From an uncultured Veillonella sp. (lineage in GTDB: Bacteria; Bacillota; Negativicutes; Veillonellales; Veillonellaceae), in NCBI GenBank assembly GCA_900550175.1, contig URQX01000097.1, positions 1 through 6,010 of the forward strand: a stretch of DNA of 6,010 nt. Direction: 5' to 3'. The position numbers and the translations under genes are program-made. The notes beneath the pieces were generated by a model. It saw nothing but the letters and a program-made list of their open reading frames with translations, did not search any database and was not told the DNA's origin. Below, in pieces: positions 1-4,612 of this stretch (position 1 is the stretch's first letter; each line of letters starts with the position of its first letter).

Positions 1-691
1 CCCCAATTTTTTCGTGCCGATCTTTATGAGCGCCCATAGGATTTTTAGAGTCATTTAAGTGAATGGCTTTCAGACGATCAAGACCAACGATGCGATCAAA
101 CTCATCAATAACACCACCTAGATTATTAACGATATCATAACCACCTTCGTGGATATGGCACGTATCAACGCACACGCCCATGTATTCTTTTAATTTAACG
201 CCGTCAATAATGCGAGCAATTTCTTCAAAGCGAGAACCAATTTCTGTGCCCTTACCAGCCATGACCTCCAATAGAACGGTCGTTTTCATGCCAGGGAACA
301 AAATTTCGTTCAAACATTCTACGATATATTCGATACCTTGATCCACACCTTGCTTCACATGGCTACCTGGGTGAAAGTTATACATTTGACCCGGTAAATA
401 TTCCATGCGTTCTAAATCTTCCATCATGGATTGTTTTGCAAAGGCGCGCAAGTCTTCCTTTGCAGCACATGGATTATACGTATAAGGTGCATGAGCTAAT
501 AAGGTACCAAAGTTATGCTCTTTCATATATGCACCAAGGCTATTCATATCCTCTAAGTCGAGAGCCCGTATACCACCGCCGCGAGGATTACGGGTAAAGT
601 ATTGGAATGTATTTCCACCAATTTTTGTAGCTTCCTTCCCCATGTTTAAATAACCTTTGCTAATTGATAAATGACTGCCGATGACAAACAT
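1..691 (-). CDS. nfo: Endonuclease IV (AP endonuclease), 3' end outside window
   Basis: Zn-dependent apurinic/apyrimidinic endonuclease of base-excision repair: it cleaves 5' of abasic sites and removes 3' blocking groups left by oxidative damage, in the cytoplasm. I translated 230 residues from ATG 691-689; the family is usually about 280, so roughly the last 50 lie beyond the left edge. Visible family motifs are GSHLSISKGY (5-14), FTRNPRG (32-38), LAHAPY (65-70), FHPGSH (106-111), LLEVMAGKGTEIG (140-152), GVCVDTCHIHEGGYD (172-186) and HLNDSKNPMG (211-220). Eight of the nine ligands of the E. coli Nfo trinuclear Zn site can be matched: H67, H107, E142, D176, H179, H211, D224 and H226; the last Glu would lie outside. 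The start is fixed by AAAGGAG (696-702), 4 bases upstream. It lies 153 bases downstream of perR on the same strand; I found no convincing promoter between them. Confidence 0.96.
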   Translation of the reverse strand, partial: MFVIGSHLSISKGYLNMGKEATKIGGNTFQYFTRNPRGGGIRALDLEDMNSLGAYMKEHNFGTLLAHAPYTYNPCAAKEDLRAFAKQSMMEDLERMEYLPGQMYNFHPGSHVKQGVDQGIEYIVECLNEILFPGMKTTVLLEVMAGKGTEIGSRFEEIARIIDGVKLKEYMGVCVDTCHIHEGGYDIVNNLGGVIDEFDRIVGLDRLKAIHLNDSKNPMGAHKDRHEKIG

Positions 692-800
692 AATACTCCT
701 TTATATTTATATAATTCTAAAATACTCAATTCTAATATCTATTCTATTACGCTTACATCTATTCCAAAAGCCTAATGAATAGAAGACATATATAACTAAT

Positions 801-841
801 ATAACCCCTACCGTGAAGGAGCCCTTCGCGACAGGGGTTAT
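801..841 (-). terminator. Hairpin after perR, probable terminator
   Basis: The outer stem ATAACCCCT (801-809) pairs with AGGGGTTAT (833-841). Inside it, 812-819 pairs with 823-830 with one G-T wobble around a 3-base loop, so the whole is a long interrupted hairpin. It begins 3 bases after the perR stop codon. The bases that follow on the minus strand (ATTAGTTATATATG) are AT-rich but contain no clean U tract. It may therefore be an incomplete terminator that lets some perR transcripts reach nfo, or a transcript-stabilising structure. Confidence 0.65.
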
Positions 842-844
842 GTA

Positions 845-1264
845 TTAATGACTTTCTTTTTTAGCACACTCAGGGCATACACCTTCAAAGGTAATATGTT
901 GACCTGTGATTTGATACTCGCTACCTTGATCAGCAATTGTTTTGATAGCTTGTAAATCAATGCCCATCATATCCTCTACCTTGTTGCATCGGATGCAACG
1001 AATATGGGAATGAGCTTGTGTGTCCCAATCGTAATGAGCTCGCTCATCACCTACTTCTAAAATTTTTACAAGACCGATTTTTTCAAAAATCTCCATCGTC
1101 TTGTACACGGTTGCCAAGCTCATGCTTGGATGTTCAGGGCGCAACGTATGATACAACATTTCTGCTGTTGGATGATCATGATGACCACGCAAGGCATCAT
1201 AAATCGCAATACGTTGTGGGGTTACTTTGAACCCTTGGCTACGCAGAATTTGTGCGATATCCAT
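845..1264 (-). CDS. perR: PerR-type peroxide-sensing repressor (Fur family)
   Basis: Metal-dependent DNA-binding repressor of 139 aa, a normal length for Fur/PerR. The N-terminal winged helix spans about residues 1-77 (VTPQRIAIYDAL at 14-25; recognition-helix region SLATVYKTMEIF at 49-60). The C-terminal dimerisation and metal domain follows. Structural Zn cysteines are C90/C93 (HIRCIRC) and C130/C133 (CPEC). By alignment from memory with B. subtilis PerR, its regulatory-site ligands H37, D85, H91, H93 and D104 correspond to H31 (HPTA), D79, H85, H87 and D98. Aspartate at the last position is typical of PerR, where Fur normally has Glu; metal-catalysed oxidation of the regulatory histidines would sense H2O2. 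Start ATG 1264-1262 is preceded by AAAGG (1279-1283) at a rather long 14-base spacing. Its promoter carries a Fur/PerR-like box, suggesting autorepression. A zinc- or iron-sensing Fur homologue is the alternative. Confidence 0.9.
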   Translation of the reverse strand: MDIAQILRSQGFKVTPQRIAIYDALRGHHDHPTAEMLYHTLRPEHPSMSLATVYKTMEIFEKIGLVKILEVGDERAHYDWDTQAHSHIRCIRCNKVEDMMGIDLQAIKTIADQGSEYQITGQHITFEGVCPECAKKESH

Positions 1265-1332
1265 AATACTCTACTCTACCTTTCTCCACTTGGAAATCTA
1301 TAAGGCATCGACCATTATCGGCCATTCACAAG

Positions 1333-1347
1333 AAATAATTATTATCT
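1333..1347 (-). promoter_or_regulatory. Fur/PerR box overlapping the perR start site
   Basis: The minus strand reads AGATAATAATTATTT, a 7-1-7 inverted repeat centred on 1340. It matches 11 of 14 defined positions of the Fur-type consensus TGATAATNATTATCA and 10 of 14 of the Bacillus PerR consensus TTATAATNATTATAA. It directly abuts the -10 hexamer and covers the expected transcription start, so a bound repressor would block RNA polymerase. Because the surroundings are AT-rich, the match alone is not proof; its position at the promoter of a Fur-family gene is what supports it. Confidence 0.68.
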
Positions 1348-1376
1348 ATTATAACAGAATTCTCAACACTTATCAA
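1348..1376 (-). promoter_or_regulatory. Sigma-A promoter of perR
   Basis: On the minus strand, the -35 hexamer TTGATA (1371-1376) and the perfect -10 hexamer TATAAT (1348-1353) are exactly 17 bases apart. The -10 is preceded by TGT, giving an extended TGn motif. The predicted start site is near 1341, leaving a leader of about 75 bases before the perR ATG. This is the clearest promoter in the window. Confidence 0.88.
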
Positions 1377-1401
1377 GATAGATAGTATTAACTATTAAGT
1401 A

Positions 1402-1437
1402 ATAAAAAATGTGGATTGCCCGAAAGCAATCCACATT
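1402..1437 (-). terminator. Rho-independent terminator of the helicase gene
   Basis: A perfect 12-bp stem (1408-1419 with 1426-1437, GCAATCCACATT on the minus strand) encloses a 6-base loop (TTTCGG on the minus strand). On the minus strand it is followed by a run of T interrupted once (TTTTATT). It starts 3 bases after the TAA stop of the helicase. It separates the helicase transcript from the perR promoter just downstream. Confidence 0.93.
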
Positions 1438-1440
1438 CTA

Positions 1441-3006
1441 TTAGTCTTTAAAGTAAGGTTTGAAACCTTCACCTTGATGACGAGGTTTTCTGTCACCACG
1501 TGGACGATCAGATCTACGATCATCTCTGCGACGGTCATCACGACGTTCACCTCTACGGTCATCGCGGCTGCGACGAGGACGATCATCACGACGACGATCA
1601 CCGTCACGGCGGCGATCACCATCTCTACGACGGTCACCACGGCGGCGGTCACTACGGCCACCTTCACGGCGACGGCGTACGCGCAATGGTTTTTCTTCTG
1701 TAATATTTACAGGAGTTGTATCTGGCTCTTTTGTTAACAATTTAAGAGCTGCTGCCAACAATGTTACAGAATCTGTATCATTCAACAATTCCTCTGCACT
1801 AGATTTGAATGGCGCTAATGCTTCTAAATTATCTGTCATTTCAACGAGGCTTTCAATTGCCAAACGTTGTTGACCTTCAAGAACTTCACCTAAGGAAGGT
1901 GCACGGCGGCGTGCAATTTTACGTTTTGTTAAACGCTCGATAGCATGTAAATGCTCCATTTCACGAGGGATAACGAACGTGAAAGCTTGACCAGCTTTAC
2001 CGGCACGGCCTGTACGACCTACGCGGTGTGTGTAGCTTTCAGGATCTTGAGGCATATCATAGTTATATACGTGAGATACGCCAGAAATATCAAGACCACG
2101 AGCTGCCACATCAGTAGCCACGAGAATATCGATGGTACCTTCGCGGAATTGACGAATTACGCTGTCCCGTTTTTGTTGAGACAAATCGCCATGAATACCT
2201 TCCGCCATGTAGCCACGTTTCTTAAGACCTTCTGTTACTTCATCAACACGACGTTTTGTACGTGTGAAGATAATCGCAAGTTCAGGTGTTTGAATATCGA
2301 ACAAGCGGCAAAGAACATCGAATTTTTGACGGTCTTGCACTTCGATATAATATTGTTCAATTAAGTCCATCGTAACTTGAGTCGGTTTCATACGAATCAA
2401 TGTTGGCTCTGTCAAATATGTTTCAGCTAATTGTTGGATAGCTTTAGGCATAGTTGCGGAGAACAACAATGTTTGATGGTCTTCTGGGATAGCACCCAAG
2501 ATTTTATTGATATCATCAACAAAGCCCATGTTTAACATTTCGTCGGCTTCATCCAATACCACAACTTTTACATGGTCAAAGTGGATAGAACCACGATCCA
2601 TATGGTCCATCAATCGGCCTGGAGTGGCAACGATGATTTGTGGATTTTTTTTCAAGGCACGGAACTGACGATTAATATCTTGACCACCATAGATAGGTAG
2701 TGCTGTGATATTCGTGTATTGAGCCATTTTGTTAAGCTCTTCAGCTACTTGGATAGCTAATTCTCGTGTAGGGGATAAAATAACTACTTGAACGTGACGC
2801 TCATTCCCGTCTACGCGTTCCAATACAGGCAAGCCAAATGCTGCTGTCTTACCAGTACCTGTTTGAGCTTGACCAATCATGTCTTTACCGCTCATGGCTA
2901 CTGGGATAGCTTCCTGTTGAATTGGCGTAGGCTCTTCAAAGCCCATATCGTTTAACGCTCTTAGAACAGGTTCGCTAATCATTAATTGTTCAAATTTTTC
3001 TAACAT
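1441..3006 (-). CDS. CshA-like DEAD-box ATP-dependent RNA helicase
   Basis: ATP-dependent RNA helicase of 521 aa, expected to act in cold-shock translation, ribosome assembly or mRNA decay in the cytoplasm. All family motifs are intact: Q-motif F23 with PTPIQ (26-30), I AQTGTGKT (47-54), Ia PTRELA (79-84), Ib TPGR (128-131), II DEAD (152-155), III SAT (183-185), V ATDVAARGLDI (297-307) and VI HRVGRTGRAG (327-336). Residues about 370-440 resemble the helical extension of CshA/CsdA proteins. Residues 442-521 form a low-complexity tail with 35 Arg and 17 Asp, many as RRRDGD or RRDD blocks, ending in an aromatic GFKPYFKD. The start ATG 3006-3004 follows a perfect AGGAGG (3019-3024) with a 12-base spacer. 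A strong terminator lies directly after the stop, so it is probably monocistronic. The exact paralogue (cshA, csdA/deaD or other) cannot be fixed by eye, so no symbol is given. Confidence 0.97.
   Translation of the reverse strand: MLEKFEQLMISEPVLRALNDMGFEEPTPIQQEAIPVAMSGKDMIGQAQTGTGKTAAFGLPVLERVDGNERHVQVVILSPTRELAIQVAEELNKMAQYTNITALPIYGGQDINRQFRALKKNPQIIVATPGRLMDHMDRGSIHFDHVKVVVLDEADEMLNMGFVDDINKILGAIPEDHQTLLFSATMPKAIQQLAETYLTEPTLIRMKPTQVTMDLIEQYYIEVQDRQKFDVLCRLFDIQTPELAIIFTRTKRRVDEVTEGLKKRGYMAEGIHGDLSQQKRDSVIRQFREGTIDILVATDVAARGLDISGVSHVYNYDMPQDPESYTHRVGRTGRAGKAGQAFTFVIPREMEHLHAIERLTKRKIARRRAPSLGEVLEGQQRLAIESLVEMTDNLEALAPFKSSAEELLNDTDSVTLLAAALKLLTKEPDTTPVNITEEKPLRVRRRREGGRSDRRRGDRRRDGDRRRDGDRRRDDRPRRSRDDRRGERRDDRRRDDRRSDRPRGDRKPRHQGEGFKPYFKD
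1580..1645 (-). repeat. Imperfect in-frame repeats coding the Arg/Asp tail
   Basis: Within the helicase C-terminal tail, an 18-base unit coding RRRDGD or close variants recurs imperfectly, with synonymous changes between CGC, CGT and AGA codons for Arg. The amino-acid repeat is cleaner than the DNA repeat. This suggests selection on tail composition rather than a fresh duplication. The boundaries are approximate, since shorter RRDD-type variants continue on both sides. Confidence 0.6.
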
Positions 3007-3026
3007 CTAAATGTGTTTCCTCCTAT

Positions 3027-3045
3027 CGCGCACGAATTATGCGCG
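3027..3045 (-). promoter_or_regulatory. GC-rich hairpin in the helicase leader
   Basis: CGCGCA (3027-3032) and TGCGCG (3040-3045) form a 6-bp all-GC-but-one stem with a 7-base loop. It sits 2 bases upstream of the AGGAGG ribosome site of the helicase mRNA, and is conspicuous in otherwise very AT-rich DNA. It could tune translation with temperature or helicase level, or be a protein-binding palindrome. Its role is inferred from position only. Confidence 0.5.
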
Positions 3046-3052
3046 TTAGAAT

Positions 3053-3061
3053 AGTATATCA
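3053..3061 (-). promoter_or_regulatory. Candidate extended -10 promoter of the helicase
   Basis: The minus strand reads TGATATACT, an extended -10 element (TGn plus TATACT, one mismatch to TATAAT). No good -35 hexamer is seen 16-18 bases upstream. The predicted start near 3046 would place the GC hairpin at the very 5' end of the mRNA. It is the best candidate between 3007 and the next gene, but weaker than the perR promoter. Confidence 0.45.
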
Positions 3062-3266
3062 TATTTCAATGGTGAAAGCTATTACATCAAATGTATTTTC
3101 TAACACATATATTCATAAATCCTGATCAACTATATAAGAAAATATAATTTAGATATAATATAATTAAGATAAAAATAACGTCTAAAGAGCCAAATAAATT
3201 AATGGATAGTCTTTAATCATTTACAATGTTACTAAACTTTTAAGAGCATTATAAAAGGAATCTACA

Positions 3267-3644
3267 ATGAAGCCACTTACTCTTAAACGATTTGTATTAT
3301 TACGATTTGTATTATTACCATTAATCATATTCTCCCTCATAATGACAACAGGTTATCATCTTCTCTCCCATTACAGTGAGGACGAAATACAACAATATAT
3401 AAATAAGAATTATCCTAATCTGACCTATCACCTAGAATCACAACGGAATCATACATGGCAAGTCACCTTTAACAAATATCCTCAAATGCCTATTGAAATA
3501 TCTGAAGTCATGCACAACTCGGCACCAATTGTACCACAAGTTGAGCGAATACTAATAACCAACATTCCGTTGATAACTGTATTATATATTAAAATTATAA
3601 CATATGGTTTATTATCACTTATAGAAGACTGTTATTATGCATAA
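3267..3644 (+). CDS. Small membrane-anchored protein of unknown function
   Basis: I do not recognise this 125-aa protein. It starts at ATG 3267 with a good ribosome site, AAAAGGA (3253-3259), 7 bases upstream. This supports it as a translated gene rather than a chance ORF. The N-terminus is KR-rich, followed by a hydrophobic segment (about 9-33) that suits an uncleaved signal-anchor. Next comes a polar domain (about 34-98) with charged and Tyr/His residues. A second hydrophobic stretch (100-119) ends in EDCYYA. The C-terminal stretch differs in character from the polar domain, so the original reading frame may have been lost there by a frameshift. It is the only plus-strand gene, stands alone and faces the CdiA/I locus. 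No terminator is obvious after it. A weak promoter (TACAAT at 3222-3227 with TTAATG at 3199-3204, 17-base spacer) is possible. Confidence 0.55.
   Translation: MKPLTLKRFVLLRFVLLPLIIFSLIMTTGYHLLSHYSEDEIQQYINKNYPNLTYHLESQRNHTWQVTFNKYPQMPIEISEVMHNSAPIVPQVERILITNIPLITVLYIKIITYGLLSLIEDCYYA
3287..3316 (+). repeat. Perfect 2 x 15-bp tandem duplication
   Basis: ACGATTTGTATTATT occurs twice, end to end (3287-3301 and 3302-3316), with no mismatch. It adds five residues (RFVLL twice) at the start of the hydrophobic anchor of the small membrane protein and keeps the frame. The identity of the two copies suggests a recent slippage duplication. Confidence 0.93.
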
Positions 3645-4012
3645 AGAAGGTCCCAGCTATATAAATGATGATATAAGAATGTACAATTTTGATTGTATCA
3701 CCAATACTATAATTAAGATGATAATAACATGTAATACATATATAGTATTAACAGTCTATTTAATGTAACATCATTATTAGATTTACCAGTATTAAGACAC
3801 ATGCTAAAGGCTTAAAATTTAAAAACCAATTATAGTTTACTAGAGCATGAATTAAGCTATTATAAATAAACTAAAAAATCTCATTATTAAACAGAGTGAT
3901 TAATCCATATCACAATCTACACCATACCTTTCATATATTTTTCATATTCCTACACAGGGACATCTCTACCATTTAGCGTATTTACCAATATAAAATAACT
4001 ACCTTGCCAATC

Positions 4013-4031
4013 CATACTGTACTACAGTATG
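4013..4031. repeat. Perfect 19-bp palindrome
   Basis: CATACTGTA (4013-4021), a single central C, and TACAGTATG (4023-4031) form a perfect 9-1-9 inverted repeat. The form is typical of an operator for a dimeric regulator, but no promoter or intact gene start lies beside it, so its role is unknown. Confidence 0.7.
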
Positions 4032-4070
4032 TAAACTCAATGAACCTATCAAAAATACGATTCATAATAA

Positions 4071-4118
4071 TCAACTATACATATATAACTATAGATATAA
4101 AGCCTTATCTATAGTTGA
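4071..4118. repeat. Nested inverted repeats with alternative pairing
   Basis: AACTATAGATA (4087-4097) pairs perfectly with TATCTATAGTT (4106-4116) around an 8-base loop. Upstream, TCAACTATA (4071-4079) can instead pair with TATAGTTGA (4110-4118), so the same right arm has two possible partners. The stems are AT-rich and weak. No function can be assigned. Confidence 0.5.
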
Positions 4119-4150
4119 ACAATTAATAATTAAAGATACTTAAATGCCCA

Positions 4151-4191
4151 ATAGAGGAGTATTTATCCATTTCAGATAAACACTCCTCTAT
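4151..4191 (-). terminator. Hairpin after the immunity gene, probable terminator
   Basis: Arms 4151-4167 and 4175-4191 pair over 17 positions with one A-C mismatch (4161/4181) and a 7-base loop. The GC-richer base is GAGGAGT/CACTCCTC. It begins 19 bases after the stop of the putative immunity gene and would end the CdiA/I transcript. Neither flank has a good U tract (TTGGGCATTTAAG follows on the minus strand). Termination may be partial, or the stem may protect the 3' end of the mRNA. Confidence 0.68.
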
Positions 4192-4210
4192 CTCAATAAT
4201 TAAAGAGCTA

Positions 4211-4594
4211 TCAATATAACTCAGCCAAGAAAATAATGGAAAACACCCATAATACAACGCCATATGTCATATTGGTTTTTACCTTATCAAGGCTCACCTT
4301 TCCATTATGTAGTAATTTACCCGTTGTACTATAAGGGATCATCGGCCCTGGAACCAATACTGTAATGTAAAACTCTAGGCTTTGAGCTGTATATTCTACA
4401 CCATTTAATAGATACTTAACATCATATCCATAAATAACTGTAAAATTAGGAAGTTCTTTAATAATTCTAGGCTTAACTGACAAAATCTCTACGGAAATAC
4501 CTTTTCGACGACACCAAAAACGAAATACAATTAAATATGTTCCAAAAATCATTAGAATGATTGCCACACAGAACTGCCATGGATTAACAAACAT
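4211..4594 (-). CDS. Putative CdiI-type immunity protein, DUF3592-like, two TM segments
   Basis: A 127-aa membrane protein. TM1 is about residues 7-27 and is followed by CRRK (28-31); TM2 is about 110-126. Between them is a soluble part whose pattern (GISVEILSV at 32-40, then YGYDVKYLLNGVEYTA at 55-70, then a Gly/Pro-rich turn VPGPMIPYSTTGK at 81-93) resembles DUF3592 proteins, in which a small beta domain sits between two helices. By the positive-inside rule the soluble part is cytoplasmic. Start ATG 4594-4592 is preceded by GAAAGG (4605-4610) with a 10-base spacer, and that site overlaps the last base of the upstream toxin stop codon. The 15-base gap and shared strand place it exactly where CdiI immunity genes lie, so I infer that it protects the producer from the C-terminal domain of the upstream exoprotein. 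This function comes from position, not from a recognised immunity family. Confidence 0.75.
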   Translation of the reverse strand: MFVNPWQFCVAIILMIFGTYLIVFRFWCRRKGISVEILSVKPRIIKELPNFTVIYGYDVKYLLNGVEYTAQSLEFYITVLVPGPMIPYSTTGKLLHNGKVSLDKVKTNMTYGVVLWVFSIIFLAELY

Positions 4595-4612
4595 TATTTC
4601 TTATCCTTTCTA
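4595..4612 (-). promoter_or_regulatory. Toxin-immunity junction with overlapping ribosome site
   Basis: Only 15 bases separate the TAG stop of the exoprotein (4612-4610) from the ATG of the immunity gene (4594). The ribosome site GAAAGG (4605-4610) uses the last base of that stop codon. A ribosome finishing the toxin would therefore be placed to restart on the immunity gene, giving coupled expression. Confidence 0.75.

Larger units (their letters stand above)
3645..4150. other. AT-rich stretch with no convincing gene
   Basis: No open frame here has both reasonable length and a ribosome site. Short fragments exist. On the plus strand, a 43-codon frame (3637-3768, ATG overlapping the end of the preceding ORF) begins MHKEGPSYINDD. 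On the minus strand, a 42-codon stretch (4015-3890) begins MDWQGSYFILVN and is broken by two TAG codons. These could be decayed gene remnants or chance in AT-rich DNA. The region also holds three inverted repeats, listed separately. It lies downstream of the CdiA/I pair, a place where such loci often keep displaced toxin or immunity fragments. Confidence 0.5.

Noticed and set aside
1018..1230. 70-codon plus-strand frame opposite perR
   Set aside because: Antisense shadow of a well-supported gene, with no ribosome site and no recognisable protein features.
1580..1645. CRISPR-like repetition in the helicase tail region
   Set aside because: The repeats are short, imperfect, in frame and have no spacers; they are coding low-complexity sequence.
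1395..1737. Long open frames on both strands across the helicase tail, giving Val/Thr-rich or His/Asp-rich products
   Set aside because: They are out-of-frame readings of the repetitive Arg/Asp codons (CGN and GAY). They have no ribosome sites and overlap the true gene and its terminator.
1951..2364. 137-codon plus-strand frame opposite the helicase core
   Set aside because: Antisense to conserved helicase motifs, whose codon constraint explains the missing stops.
3143..3159. TATAAT sequences as promoter of the 3267 gene
   Set aside because: No -35-like hexamer lies 16-18 bases upstream, and the sites are over 100 bases from the gene in DNA where TATAAT occurs easily by chance.
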